Under the pieces are notes generated by a model. The model was not told the DNA's origin. It searched no databases and was given only the letters and a program-made list of their open reading frames with translations. Shown here piece by piece: positions 1 through 12,448 of a DNA stretch of 64,000 nucleotides. How positions within the stretch are numbered: the first letter of the stretch is position 1; each line of letters opens with the position of its first letter. Position numbers and translations under genes: made by a program. The DNA lies in assembly GCF_964656455.1 (NCBI RefSeq), contig NC_135720.1:54896598-54960597 (forward strand), written 5' to 3'. Source of the stretch: Halichoerus grypus (lineage: Eukaryota > Chordata > Mammalia > Carnivora > Phocidae).

Positions 1-114
1 TTTTAAAAACTTTCATCTTATAGTTGAAAAAATTGAGTTTCGAACCTGATACATACATTGCTCATGACCACAAACCTAGTAATGGAGAGCCCAAGATTTT
101 AGCCTACCAATCCA

Positions 115-300
115 ATGATCCATGATAAATCACTTAATCTCTCTGAGTTTCCTCTCCTGTAAATAAGTTTCATCATCCAGGAATCCTTTTTTAGAGATGA
201 TAATAATTCCCACTTACTTCATGTGGTTGCTTCTGGTCTTAAATGAGATTAATATTTTAAGATGCTTTGCAAACTACAAAATTCTACATAAATAGAATCT
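115..300 (+). mobile_element. MIR SINE, + orientation
   Basis: Contains the MIR core order: 'cttaatctctctgagtttcctctcctgtaaa', a 'gataataattcccactta' block, then 'taaatgagattaatattttaagatgctttgcaaa'. Degenerate, as expected of this ancient family. Confidence 0.75.
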
Positions 301-790
301 CTTTCCCTAATCTTGGATATTATATTCCCAAAGCACTTTCACCCCACTCATAATAAAATAATTAACAGTAGAAGAGCTAAAGTTCTCATGAATTAAGGGA
401 GGCGGGGGGAAGACCAAAAATAAGTAACAGGAAAAGCTTAAAGTATTTTTCGCTTGATATTCAGCATATTTATATATGCTCTGTAATTAATTTGCATTTA
501 ACATTCCTTATTTCACTATAATTTTCTTTACCATCTCCTACTCTTGCATTTTGATGAAATACTAGTAAATTCATTTACTTTGTTGCAGATGCAACACATT
601 TAGTATGGAGGTCACTGTTAAAATGTTCACTATTTTTCTGATTTATATTTTGGAGTCCCTAAAAATCAAATCTCAGAATAACTTTGTTTTAATAAACTGT
701 ATCAGAAGACTTTGTAGATAAAATTATAAAGATGTTAATCTGTGTATCATACAGTTTTATGTATGGAGAATTTGCTCACTATTCCTATTT

Positions 791-984
791 CTTTTTTTTT
801 TAAGATTTTATTTATTTGACAGAGAGAGACACAGCGAGAGAGGGAACACAAGCAGGGGGAGTGGAAGAGGGAGAAGCAGGCTTCCCGCAGAGCACGGAGC
901 CTGAAGCGGGGCTCGATCCCAGGACCCTTGGATCATGACCCGAGCCGAAGGCAGACGCTAAACGACTGAGCCACCCAGGCGCCC
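791..984 (-). mobile_element. SINEC, - orientation
   Basis: Carnivore tRNA-Lys-derived SINE. The reverse complement begins at the GCGCCTGGGTGGCTCAG head near 984 and ends in the AAATAAAATCTTA tail near 800. Perfect 16-bp target duplication (ctcactattcctattt) at 775..790 and 985..1000. Confidence 0.95.
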
Positions 985-1019
985 CTCACTATTCCTATTT
1001 TTATAAACTCTTCTTTTAT

Positions 1020-1400
1020 CTGGCTTTCAGGATACTTTATTTTATTGGGTTTTTCCCTATCTTTTTGACATTATTTTCCTATCTTATGCTTAGTACCTTT
1101 CTGGATTTACCAAGATCTACACTTGCTTGTCTATCATCTCTCCTTCAAAAAATTGATCCATTTCCCTTAACAAATTATTTTCTTTATGCTGATCACTCAC
1201 AAATTATTCCCACTTTGATGTCTTCCTGTAATCTCAAACTCAACTCATCTCTTCGAGGCCATTTTGACCCCTAGTTTCCATATCTCTTCCAATATTGGTT
1301 GATTTTCCTATAAATTCCATCATTCATCATTGCATTCATAGTATTTATTGTTAAGTTACTTGGTTGGCTCAAAGAAAAGGAAAAGATATTATTAAAATCT
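1020..1400 (+). mobile_element. L2-like LINE fragment
   Basis: Pyrimidine-rich coding-like text resembling L2 (matter after the reverse transcriptase, 'ctcactcacaaattattcccactttgatgtcttcctgtaatctcaaactcaa'). Too decayed for firm assignment. Confidence 0.5.
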
Positions 1401-1429
1401 TCACTGTCTTTTGTCCTTTAAAAGCAAAA

Positions 1430-2418
1430 TGGAAACATAAAGCTTACTCTTAGGTCAACTCTTAAACCTATGACCAGTTTCCTCAACTTCTTGTCCATTT
1501 GGGGATAGATCCCCCCTCTCCTGTCCTTACACCATGCCAAAGATCAATCATGCTAACTGATATTTCAGGTACATCTATCAGCCCATTTGGCCCACTCAAT
1601 CACCAACCAGTGATGACCATATTAGCGTTACCTCGGTTAATGTAAATGAAACAAAGAAAAATTTATAAAATCAGTCATTACTTTTTAAAAATAGTATAAC
1701 AGAAGAATAAAAAAGTGAAGAGGAAAACTATTGTAAGCTGTTGGAACCTGAGGGTGAAAAGGAGAGTATTTAGTACCAAAAGGGCAGGATCATTAAAGTG
1801 AGAGCGGTATTAAGTGACTAATGTAAAAAAGATATAAAAGTATGAATTCCCACCTAACATACTTTTTGTACTGAATATTACGGTCATGGACTCTAGTCAA
1901 TATTACGGAGTAACAGGTACTCACTGAGCTGTCATGTAACCCTATGGCAGAAGCCACATCTCCTGGGCAAAAACCACCAAAGTCAGGTCAATTTCCCTTT
2001 ATCTAGTCATCTTTTGACAAGTCCTCTTGACTTTTTGACTAAGTTTGAGTAGTCACTAATTACGGAGTTTTCAAAGAAGCAGTAATGGCAAAAGTTAACT
2101 ATCTGCTGATGCACACCTCTGGAGACACCAGTCTGAAACTTGAAGTCACAGATTTGGGAAATACCACTGAAAGGACAGACAGTCTTAAAGCCATGGAATG
2201 ACGGTCAACCAGCCAAGTGTGAAGAGTGAGAAGAGGACTGCCGACAAAGTTCTCAGAAATCTTCTACTTAATAATGTTCAAGTGTTAGAACCAGTTAGGC
2301 ATCTAAGAAGGAAAAGTCAGAGAAACAGTAGGAAGGCAAGAAAAGAGACATTTCCCTAGTTAAAAAAGGAGTTTTATATTGGAGAAAGTGGCTGACAGTG
2401 ATCAAATAAGATGAAGTA
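1430..2418. other. Unassigned intronic sequence
   Basis: No gene, known repeat head or tail, or simple repeat recognised. Frames are short and chance-like. Confidence 0.5.
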
Positions 2419-2436
2419 TTAAAATAGGTTGATGGA

Positions 2437-2607
2437 GGGCGCCTGGGTGGCTCAGTCGGTTAAGCGTCTGCCTTTGGCTCAGGTCATGATCCCAGAGTCC
2501 TGGGATCGAGTCCAACATCGGGCTCTCTGCCCAGCAGGGAGTCTGCTTCTCCCTCTCACTCAAATAAATAAATAAAACCTTTAAAAAATAAATAAATAAA
2601 TAAAAAT
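2437..2607 (+). mobile_element. SINEC, + orientation
   Basis: Head GGGCGCCTGGGTGGCTCAG to AAATAAATAAATAAAA tail. 18-bp duplication ttaaaataggttgatgga at 2419..2436 and 2608..2625. Confidence 0.95.
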
Positions 2608-4325
2608 TTAAAATAGGTTGATGGATTTAGCAAGCTGGAGGTAGGAAGAAGCCTCAGGTAGAAGATACAGTGAATACAAAAGAATTAAGGAACTATAATT
2701 GAACTGCAGTGCCAGTATTAACTTCCTCAAAGTCCAACATGCATATCTTAGGAAAAATAGGTCTTCTGAGGGGATTCACTTCCTCAGAAAGCCCTTTCCA
2801 AAGCTGTACATTACATATTCTTTTAAAAATCACCAGAGTCCAACAGAAAGACATTCAAAAGACACAAACAGGAAATTCACAGATAAAGAAAGAAAAATGA
2901 CAAATAGTTTTAAGTACACTAGCAAAAACAAAAAATTTTTAAAAATCAATCATACAAAAAAAACCAAAGAATTATATACCTTTCAAAGTAGCATATAAAA
3001 ATATTCTGACCATATCATTGAAAACGACTAAAAATACTAGATAAAATATTTTTAAAACATCTTTTGAAATGCATTACTGACCAGGCAAGAAAATAAGGAA
3101 TGCTTAGAAGTAAAAAATGAAGTGAAAGCAGGAAACTAGGGCAGTAAGTGGAGCACTGAAACAGACTCTCACCCTGGAGGCACCAGAGAACACTGCCAAC
3201 CTTAAGCTTCGACCTTGTAAGGGGGGGTCAGAGGGAGCAGGGGGGTCAGGAAACAAAGTCCAGGTCCTGTCCGGAAGTTGGGAGTCTTATTGGAGATCCT
3301 GTCCCACAAAGCTGGAACCCCCCCAAATTGCACTCACAGTGTAAAGATAAATGAAAATAAGCTTGCCCAGAAGAAGGGGATGGCATGGAAACTTTTCTAC
3401 CCCCCAACACGATGTTGGGAGGAAGAGAAAACAAATGTCCCCTGAGAACTGATAACTATAACCCAGACTGTGTATGGTATTGCAGCTCAAGTGGGCATAT
3501 GGCATACACTGAGAATTCATTATAAAATTGTTCCTAGTTGGTTCAGTGCCTCCAGGCACATGAGGAAGCAAACACAAAAAGTCTCTGGAAAAAATGCACC
3601 TTTCAAGGCAGGAGTGAAAGAATTCTTATAGATAAAAGTCCAAGAAATATGACTGGTTAAAAAAACCATAAAAGACAAAGGAAAATAGGGCACCATGAAC
3701 TACAAACAGCAGATTCAGACCCAAAGACTTCAGACATTGGGTTGATCAGATTCAAACTGTAAAATAAGTAAGTTTTGATATGTTTAAAGCAATGGTTCTT
3801 AACATTATCAGGCCAATGTCTACCTTTTATAGTAAGTATTTTTAATGCCCTTAGTCCTATCCTGAAAGAAATGTAAAATAATATAATCTATATACACACA
3901 TCATGCATACTATATATAATATATATTCCTTAACTATAATATATAGAAGAAAAATAATTTATAGTAAAAGAATACATATTTAATAAAATATGCACAAACC
4001 AAACCATGCTAGAAGACAGAATAATTGTCTATAGTAAATAAATTTGGATTTAAGTGAAGCCATTCCATACAAGTACAGGAAAATAAAAAAAAGAAGAGGT
4101 ACAGAGAAATACTAGAATAAAAATTAGTGTGAGTACACCAATATACAATCAGAAAAAGGACTGGAAATTCTAGAATAGAAAGCCATATCTAAAATGAAAA
4201 ATTCACTGATTAGATAACAGCATCATAGAAACTGCAGAAAAATCTGTAAATTTAAAGACAGATTACAAAAGAAATAATACAAATGGATTACAGAGAAAAT
4301 AAAGCACTAAAAAATATGAACAGAG

Positions 4326-4674
4326 GGGGGCCTGGGTGGCTCAGTCGTTAAGCGTCTGCCTTTGGCTCAGGTCATGATCCCATGATCATGGGATCTTGGT
4401 TAAGAAAATAAGTTCAAAGATATCTAAACATTACCTAAAAATGATATATCTAATACAAATGTATAAAATACAGAGCCTTGGGGCACCTAGGTGGCTCAGA
4501 TGGTTGAGCATCTGCCTTCAGCTCGGGTCATGATCTCCAGGTCCTGGGATCGAGTCCCGCATCAGGCTCCCTGCTCTGCGGAAAGCCTGCTTCTCCCTCT
4601 CCCACTCCCCCTGCTTGTGTTCCCTCTCTCGCTGTCTCTCTCTCTGTTAAATAAATAAATAAAATCTTTAAAAA
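4326..4674 (+). mobile_element. Composite insertion: truncated SINEC head, ~80-bp spacer, complete SINEC
   Basis: A SINEC head (from 4326, 'gcctgggtggctcagtcgttaagcgtctgcc') breaks off near 4395. About 80 bases of non-SINE sequence follow, then a full SINEC (4480..4674) with AAATAAATAAATAAAATC tail. A single target duplication (aaaaatatgaacagag, 4310..4325 and 4675..4690) encloses the whole block. Neither part has its own obvious duplication. Confidence 0.85.
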
Positions 4675-5530
4675 AAAAATATGAACAGAGCCTCTGCGAC
4701 CTGTGGGGGTGATATGAAATGGTGTGTTATAAATGCAATTAGAGTCTCAGAAAGAGAAGAGACCTACCATGGGGTAAAAAAAAATACACCATGGAATAAA
4801 GAAATTAATGACATTTAGTGTCTTCTCAGAAATAACAGAGGCCAGGCGATAAATGGACAACATCTTCGAAGTAGTAAAAGCAAAAAAAAAAACTCTTTCA
4901 TTTGAAAATTCCGAACCTATCAAAAATATGCGCCAAAAATGTGGGTCAGATGGTGCACTGGTAGTACAGTGGTGAGCGCAGCTGCCTTCCAGAAATGGGG
5001 GAGGGCATAAAGACTGGAGAGAATCTGCAGCCAGCCAACTTCCACAAGAAGAAATGCTATAAAAAAAATTTCTTCAGCCTCAAGGCAAATGCTACCATAT
5101 GGAAACTTCCATCTACGAAAAGAAGTAAAGAGAACTAGAAATGGGTGATATGTACCTAAACATAAAAAGTTATCTATTCTCCACTCTTAAGTACTTTTAA
5201 GATAAATATTAAAACAAAAGTAACAACGCTAAATTGTGGGATATATAAGTTAATGTTGAAGTAAGTATATGATGCAATAGCACAAAAGATGACATGGGGT
5301 GAATGAAATTATACTTTTCTAAGGTTCTTAACACATTTTATAGCACATGAAACATCATTAACCAAGAAGAAGGCACAAAATGAAGAATGGAAGGGAAAAA
5401 CGAGAAAAATAGAAAACAAATAGCAAACTGGTAGGCTTGTATCTAAGTATGTCAATAATTAAATACAAACAGACTCAATTCTCAAATTAAAAAGTAGAAA
5501 TTGTCAGGTTTGATTTTAAAAAAAAGATCT

Positions 5531-5721
5531 GGGGTGCCTGGGTGGCTCAGTCATTAAGCGTCTGCCTTCAGCTCAGGTCATGATCCCAGAGTCCTGGGAT
5601 GCAGCCCCACATGCCTCTCTGCTCAGCGGGGAAGTCTGTTTCTCCCTCTGCCTCTCACCTCGCTCATGCTCACTCTCTCCCTCTTTCTCTCAAATAAATA
5701 AATAAAAATAAAATCTTTTTT
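5531..5721 (+). mobile_element. SINEC, + orientation
   Basis: Complete copy inserted in the old L1. Short duplication aaaaagatct at 5521..5530 and 5722..5731. Confidence 0.93.
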
Positions 5722-5804
5722 AAAAAGATCTAACAATATCCTGACTATAGGAGACACACTAAATATAGAGTCATAGATACATTGGAATTAAAAGGAAACA
5801 TAAA

Positions 5805-6082
5805 AAGAATGTAGCAGGAGGGGAAGAATGAAGGGGGGGAAATCGGAGGGGGAGAAGAACTATGAGAGACGATGGACTCTGAAAAACAAACTGAGGGTTC
5901 TAGAGGGGAGGGGGTTGGGAGGATGGGTTAGCCTGGTGATGGGTATTGAGGAGGGCACGTTCTGCATGGAGCACTGGGTGTTATGCACAAACAATGAATC
6001 ATGGAACACTAAATCTAAAACTAATGATGTAATGTATGGGAATTAACATAACAATAAAAAAAATTAAAAAAAAAAAAAAAAA
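5805..6082 (+). mobile_element. Young 5'-truncated L1 3' end
   Basis: Carnivore L1 3' UTR: 'actatgagagacgatggactctgaaaaacaaactgaggg...ggagggcacgttctgcatggagcactgggtgttatgcacaaac...aataaaaaaaatt' then poly(A). 15-bp duplication aaaaggaaacataaa at 5790..5804 and 6083..6097. It interrupts the endonuclease part of the old L1. Confidence 0.93.
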
Positions 6083-7262
6083 AAAAGGAAACATAAAGTA
6101 CTCCATGCACACAGTAATCCCAAAAAAGCTGGTGTGGCTATATTAGTATCAGACAAAAGATACTTCAAGATGAGATATATTATAGAAGAAGTGGGAAATT
6201 TTGTAAACGCAGAGGGTCAATCCATCAGGAAGCATAATCATCCCACTGTGAATGCAACTAATATGCTACCAACAGAGTTTCAAAACAAGAAGCAAATACT
6301 GTCAGAACCCCCCCCCCAAAAAAAGAGAGAAACCCACAATTACAGCTGGATTTTAACATCTCTTTCTCAGTAATTGATAAAACAAGTAGACACACACATC
6401 AGTAAAAATATAGACAATTTCAGCAACACTATTACTAAAAGACATCACAGAACAATGCACTCAATATATGCAGAATATGTATTGTTTTCATGTGCACATG
6501 GAACATTGTCCAGAATAGAATAACAGCTTTGGACAGAAAAGAAGTCTCCATGAATTTCAAATATTGAAATCCTATAAAATACATTTTCTGATCACAATGT
6601 AATTACATTTAGAAATAAATAAGACATACTTCCAGGAAAACAAAATATTTTAGAAATTCATCATATTAACAGAATAAAGGAGATAAAAACATCTGGTCAT
6701 TTCAGTACCTACAGGGAAGAGCATGACAAATGCACATTCATTCATGATTAAAAACTCTCAGAAGAAAACTTCCTTAACCTAACAAAGGACTATCATCAAA
6801 ATTAATAGTGAATACTCAATATTTTCCCCTAAAGACTGTGAAGGCAAGGATATCCACTCTCACCATTTCTAAATATGTTACTGAGGTCCCTAGCCAGTGC
6901 TGTAGGCCAAAAAAATAAATAAAGGAAAGAAAGAAAAGGCATAAAGATGGAAAAGGAAAAGGAAAATCATTTGCAGACATAATTGTTAACATGTAGAATC
7001 ATAAAGTATCTACAAAAGATAATAGATTTAATAGCTAAATATAGTAGTCAAGAGATCAATTGTATTTTATACACTAGCAACAAATAGAAAAAAGAATTTT
7101 AAAAGATTATATACAATAGCATAAAATACTCAAGAATAAATTTTAAAAAGATATGAAAGACTTTTTACACTAAAAATGACAAAACATTACTGAGAGAAAG
7201 AAAAGAAAACCTAAATAAATGGTTATGTATTAGGTTAATGAATCTGAAGGCTCAACATTCTT

Positions 7263-7458
7263 TTCTTCTTTTTAAAGATTTTATTTATTTGACAGAGAGA
7301 GAGACAGCAAGAGAGGGAACACAAGCAGGGGGAGTGGGAGAGGGAGAAGCAGGCTTCCCGCTGAGCAGGGAGCCCGATGTGGGACTCAATCCCAAGACCC
7401 TGGGATCACGACCTGAGCGGAAGGCAGACGCTTAACGACTGAACCACCCAGGTGCCCC
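7263..7458 (-). mobile_element. SINEC, - orientation
   Basis: 16-bp duplication with one mismatch (aaggctcaacattctt 7247..7262; aagactcaacattctt 7459..7474). Confidence 0.94.
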
Positions 7459-7659
7459 AAGACTCAACATTCTTGACATGTAAATTCTCACCGTTATTCT
7501 ATAGATTAAATGCAATCCCAATCAAATTTCTAGTTGACAAGTTCATTTGTAATCTATAAAAATGCAAAGCACCTTGAATATCCAAAGCAATTTTGAAAAA
7601 GATAAACAAAGTTGGACTGATATTACATGATTTCAAGACTTAATGTAAAGGTACAGTAG

Positions 7660-7860
7660 GGTTTTTCAATTTCGGCACTGTAACGTTTTAGGAAGGATAA
7701 TTCTTATGGAGGCTGCCATGAGCATTATAAGATTTTTAGCAACATCTCTAGCCCCTGCTCACTAGATGCCAGTAGCATCACCACTCCTCAGTTGTCCTAA
7801 CAACCAAAGATGTCTCCTCCAGACATTGCCAAATATCCCCTACAATGCACTATCACCCCC
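7660..7860 (-). mobile_element. MER20-like hAT-Charlie relic
   Basis: The reverse complement carries the series 'gtctggaggagacatctttggttgttaggacaactgaggagtggtgatgctactggcatctagtgagcaggggctagagatgttgctaaa...' and ends in 'gtgccgaaattgaaaaacc'. That is the layout of the roughly 220-bp non-autonomous hAT family I know as MER20. The family name is from memory. Confidence 0.75.
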
Positions 7861-8929
7861 AGCTGAGATACAATAAATAGGACAGGGTAGGGAAATAAAA
7901 AAAAGACAGTGTGGTATTGGTGTTAGGAGAGAAAAGTTGGTTAAATATAAGAGAAGAGAACAGAACCCATAAACATGTCACCTTATGTGGCCAACTGATG
8001 CCAAGGTAAATCAATGAAACAAAGAAAATCTTCATCAAAAAGGCATTGGAAAAATTAGATAAACTTATGGGGAGAAAATGAACCTCATCCTCTTTAAGAC
8101 CACATATCAAAATAAATTAACTTGAGTAACAGCCTAAACATAAGTAAAACTACAGAACTTTTAAAAACAATATGAGAGAATGCCTTCATAACCTTGAGGT
8201 AGGCAAACATTGCTTAGAGAGAATACAGCAATCACCAACCATTAAAAAATTGATAAATTAGACTCTACTAAAATTAAAAAGCTTTTGCTCATCAAAAGAC
8301 TGGTATGAAGAGGAAAAAGATAAAACAGAGAAAATATTCTCAGTACATTATCTGTCAAGGAAATTGTATCTAGTATTCTAAAGAATTCTCATAATTCAGT
8401 AATAAAATGGCTACTCAATTTAAAAAACAAGCAAAAGAGAAATACAAATGGCTTAAAGTACCTGAAAAGATGCTCACTCATCATTATGGGAATGAAAATT
8501 AAAACCAAAAGGTAATAATAGCACTCACTATACAATCAGTAAGAAGCCTAAAACTAAAACACTGAAATTTTAAATACTGAGGAGGATATGGAACAACTTG
8601 AACTCTTAAACATTGCTGGTGTGGAAAAACTGGTGGTTTCTTATAAAGTATGGAAAGCTACTCTATAATTCAGCGATTCCACTTTTATGTAATTCCTTAA
8701 GAGAAATAAAAATACATGTCTACAAAAAGACTTTTATAAGAATGTTTATGGCCCCTTTATTTATGATAACAACACACTACTGATGAAATGTCTATCAATA
8801 GGTAAATGGATATATAAATTGTGGTAGATTCATATTAAAAACTACACTCTAACTAAAATTAAAATGACCTAATAATACACACAACAACATTAATCTCATA
8901 ATCAAATGTTTAGTAAAATAAACTAGATG

Positions 8930-9116
8930 CGGGGCGCCTGGGTGGCTCAGTCATTCAGTGTCTGCCTTCGGCTCCGGTCATGATCCCAGGGTCCTGGGAT
9001 CGAGCCCCGCATCGGGCTCCCTGCTCCACGGGAAGCCTGCTTCTCCCTCTCCTACTCCCCCTCCTTGTGTTCCCTCTCTCTATCAAATAAATAAATAAAA
9101 TCTTTAAAAAAAAATG
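8930..9116 (+). mobile_element. SINEC, + orientation
   Basis: Duplication aactagatg at 8921..8929 and 9117..9125. Inserted near the 3' end of the old L1. Confidence 0.93.
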
Positions 9117-9335
9117 AACTAGATGTAAAAGTGTATACTGCATGATTAATTCCATTTATGTTAAGTTCAGGAAATCTATGGGGACAGAAATCAAGAGTAG
9201 TTACATATAGGAAGCAGAGACTGGTTGGAAAGAGGCACAGGGTACTTCCTGGAATGATAAAAATATTCTGTTTTGATGATTGTATTTGTTATATGGATGT
9301 ATATTTTATCCAAACTCACCAAATTATCTAGCATT

Positions 9336-9470
9336 CCTACACAACAGTAACTATCCTTTCCTATCACTGATCATCATTTGTAGGGGAAATGACCAAAATC
9401 TCCCCCTCCAATTTCCAAACACCTTCTTTGTGATGGTACCATGCTGGTTGAGAACCATTAATTTAAATAA
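9336..9470 (-). mobile_element. Possible hAT-type MITE remnant
   Basis: The reverse complement begins 'aatggttctcaaccagcatggtacc', the terminal motif of many MER5/MER20-type elements. The interior is too diverged to name. Confidence 0.4.
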
Positions 9471-9604
9471 TAAGGATATGGAAATATGGTCAGGAGCAAA
9501 GACTCTTAAGACATCACCAAGCAGATTTAAAAAAAGAAAATAAATAAATAAATAAAATGCCTAGAAATAGAAAAAGTAAGTAATTGAAACTAAAAACTCA
9601 ACAA

Positions 9605-10005
9605 GGGGCGCCTGGGTGGCTCAGTCAGTTAAGCATCTGCCTTCAGCTCAGGTCATGATCTTGGGGTCCTGTGATCGAGTCCTATGTCAGGCTCCCCGCT
9701 CAGTGGGGAGTCTGCTTCTCCCTCTCCCTCTGCCCCTCCTCACCCCCACTTGTGCTCACGCACTCTCACTCAAATAAATAAAATCTTTTTTTTTTAAAAG
9801 ATTTTATTTATTTATTTGGCAGAGAGAGACACAGTGAGAGAGGGAGTGGGAGAGGGAGAAGCAGGCTTCAACTGAGCAAGGAGCCCGATGTGGGGCTCGA
9901 TCCCAGGACCCTGGGATCATGACCTGAGCCGAAGGCAGACGCTTAACGACTGAGCCACCCAGGCACCCCAATAAATAAAATCTTTTAAAAAATAAAAAAT
10001 AAAAG
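9605..10005 (+). mobile_element. SINEC, + orientation, split by an inverted SINEC
   Basis: Head at 9605. The tail (CAAATAAATAAAATCTTTT) is reached at 9789 and repeated after the intruder at 9970..9986, continuing to about 10005. Confidence 0.9.
9790..9969 (-). mobile_element. SINEC, - orientation, inside the tail of another SINEC
   Basis: Complete reverse copy flanked by aataaataaaatctttt (9773..9789 and 9970..9986). That is the tail of the host SINE duplicated on insertion. Forms a tail-to-tail inverted pair. Confidence 0.93.
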
Positions 10006-10883
10006 CTTAATGAATAACTTAAAAAGATCAGAAACAGCTGAAGAGAACATTAAGAACTGCTTCCAGCAGTATGACCAACTAGGTACCTAAAAAACACCAG
10101 GTACCTAAAACACACATTTTCATGCACTGCTGGGCTTGTAGAAAATAACGGCATTAGCCCCCTCAAATAAACCTAGAGGCAAAGTTAGAGGAAGGAGAGG
10201 CAGGGGTACCCTAATGGTGAATGATAATATTAGTATTATAACAGGTGACTAGACTGAGTCATGGGGCCAGCAACATCTAAACTCACTTCCACACCAAGGC
10301 AGGGATCCTTGAAATTAGTTACAGTGGTCAAGGCTATGGAAACTCCTATTTCCAGGCACAAGCAAACGCAATTTCTTCAAAAGAAAAGTCTTCTCAACTT
10401 AGGCCAGCACTATTTCCATAAATTATAATCAAATATGTATGAGCTCATAATCAAAGATCACAAGATACTAAGAAATAAACTACTATGAGGTGAGGGTTAG
10501 CAGAAACAACAAACTAGAGATTTAGACTTCCAAAACCATTATTGGAATTGTCAAAAACAAACTATAAAATAGCTAGAGACAAAGTTTTTAAAGAAATAAA
10601 AGACGTCACATTAATGAATAACAACCAATAAGAGACCAGCAAAAATACCCACGCACACTTGAAAATATGAAATTCAACAGGACTATTCGATATTAAAATG
10701 ATATTGAGATTTAAAATTCAGTGGAATTACTAAATAGCAACTTAGACACAGCTAGAGGTAGGATTAGTGAACTGGAAAATACATCTAAAGAAATTACATG
10801 AACCAGCATAGACAGATAAGAAGATTAAAAATGTTAAAGTTAGGAAACATCAGTAATAAAGTAAGAATGTCTAACATACATCG

Positions 10884-10925
10884 TGTGTGTGTGTGTGTGC
10901 GTGTGCATGTGTGTGTGAGAGTGAG
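10884..10925. repeat. Imperfect (GT)n / (GA)n microsatellite
   Basis: cgtgtgtgtgtgtgtgtgcgtgtgcatgtgtgtgtgagagtgag, within the L1 ORF1 remnant. Confidence 0.95.
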
Positions 10926-11327
10926 ATAGACAGAGAAGAATAGAGAGAGAGGCATTATTTGCAGAGATGATGGCTGAAAATTTTCCAGAAGGGATAAAAG
11001 ACTTGAACATATATATAAAGAGGGAGGATTACATATGCCAAGGAGGATAAGTAAAAATGGACAAAAAGATCTTACAAGGAGCTAGAGAGAAAAGATCACT
11101 TGCAAAAGAAAAAATAGCAAGTAAGGTGATGGCAGACACCTTAACCTGCAATAATGGAAACCAGGAATCATAATAATATCTTGAAATACTAAGAGAAAAT
11201 ATCTGTTAATTAGAAACGCATATCCTGTGAAACTAGCTTTTAGGAACAAGAGTAGAATAAAGATTGATTCAGATAAAAACAACAGAATTTACCACAAACA
11301 GATGTCTCTATAGAAAATTTAAAAAGG

Positions 11328-11526
11328 GGGCGCCTGGGTGGCTCAGTCATTAACCGTCTGCCTTCGGCTCAGGTCATGATCCCAGGGTCCTGGGATCGAG
11401 CCCCGCATCGGGCTCCCTGCTCCGCGGGAGGCCTGCTTCTCCCTCTTCCACTCCCCCTGCTTGTGTTCCCTCTCTCGCTATCTCTCTCTCTGTCAAATAA
11501 ATAAATAAAATCTTTAAGAAAAAAAA
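11328..11526 (+). mobile_element. SINEC, + orientation
   Basis: Perfect 16-bp duplication agaaaatttaaaaagg at 11312..11327 and 11527..11542. One of the least diverged copies, hence probably recent. Confidence 0.96.
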
Positions 11527-12256
11527 AGAAAATTTAAAAAGGTATATATTGGGAAAAAGGAAAATGATTGCAGAATGAAATTCAGACATGCAAGAATAGT
11601 GAGTATACAGTTTGATACGCATGTAACAATGATTGACACTACTACTAGTAGTACTACTACTACTAATTATTTATAAAGTTAAAAAGCATAAAGTGAAGCA
11701 TAGCCTATACGCTTGGAGGAGGAGGTTCCTAGGCCTTCAAATATTCTATGTATTATTGTTTGATGGAAATGAATCAACAGAACTAATGAAGTAATACTAA
11801 AAATACTTAACAACTATTACACCATGGGTACCAACCAAATGGAATGGTCAGTAAAATAAACAGTAGGGATATACTTGTGTGTTCAATACTGGTCTTAGTT
11901 AAGTTGTGAACTAACTGAACATTTTGTTAATTTATGTAAGCATGGTAGGATTTCAAGGGAACCACTAAAAGACAAGAAATAAATAGACTGTATTACCTCT
12001 GGACTACTGCGTATTATTGACTAAAAAAATAGCAGATTATAAAAGAACTGTACATTTTGGCAAATACATACTTATGCAAACCCACACACATGGATAGAAA
12101 AAAGATCCAGAAAACTACATACTAAAGTTTTCGCATTGGTACTCTGATGAGAGTATGATCCTTTCCCTTTTTTGGCTTGTGGTATATTTTTAAGTTTTAA
12201 TAACGTTCATGTATTGCCTCTATAAGAAAAGTTTGTTTAAAAATAAACAAACTGAG

Positions 12257-12448
12257 GGGTGCCTGGGTGGCTCAGTCAGTTGGGCGTCCACTCTTGATTT
12301 CCATTCTGGTCATGATCTCAGGGTCCTGGGATGGAGCCCCCGGAAGGCTCCCAGCTCAGTGGGGAGTCTACTTTGCTCCCTCTCCCTCTTCCCCTCCTTT
12401 ACTCGCATGCGCACACATGCTCGCTCTCTCTCTCAAATAAATCTTAAA
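12257..12448 (+). mobile_element. SINEC, + orientation
   Basis: 17-bp duplication, one mismatch: aaaataaacaaactgag 12240..12256 and aaaataaacaaattgag 12449..12465. Confidence 0.94.

Larger units (their letters stand above)
3590..9335 (+). mobile_element. Old L1 (L1M-type), sense, fragmented but near full length
   Basis: The sequence runs in L1 order. It starts with a 5' region ('gacttcagacattggg...atgtttaaag') and an ORF1-like part (near 4680, 'gaacagagcctctgcgacctgtggg'). The endonuclease domain of ORF2 follows (near 6128, decoding to KAGVAILVSDK-like text), then the reverse-transcriptase region (near 6840..6960), the C-terminal ORF2 part (8280..8900) and a 3' UTR ending near 9330. Stops and indels are everywhere. 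Interrupted by the SINEs, young L1 and hAT element listed separately. Confidence 0.8.
10300..12240 (+). mobile_element. Old L1 5' region and ORF1, sense
   Basis: L1M-type text: 'agacttccaaaaccattattggaattgtc', 'agtgaactggaaaatacatctaaagaaatta', 'gagatgatggctgaaaattttccagaag', 'aatggaaaccaggaatcataataatatcttgaaatactaagagaaaat', 'cgcatatcctgtgaaactagc'. No open ORF1 remains. A SINEC splits it at 11328..11526. Confidence 0.72.
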
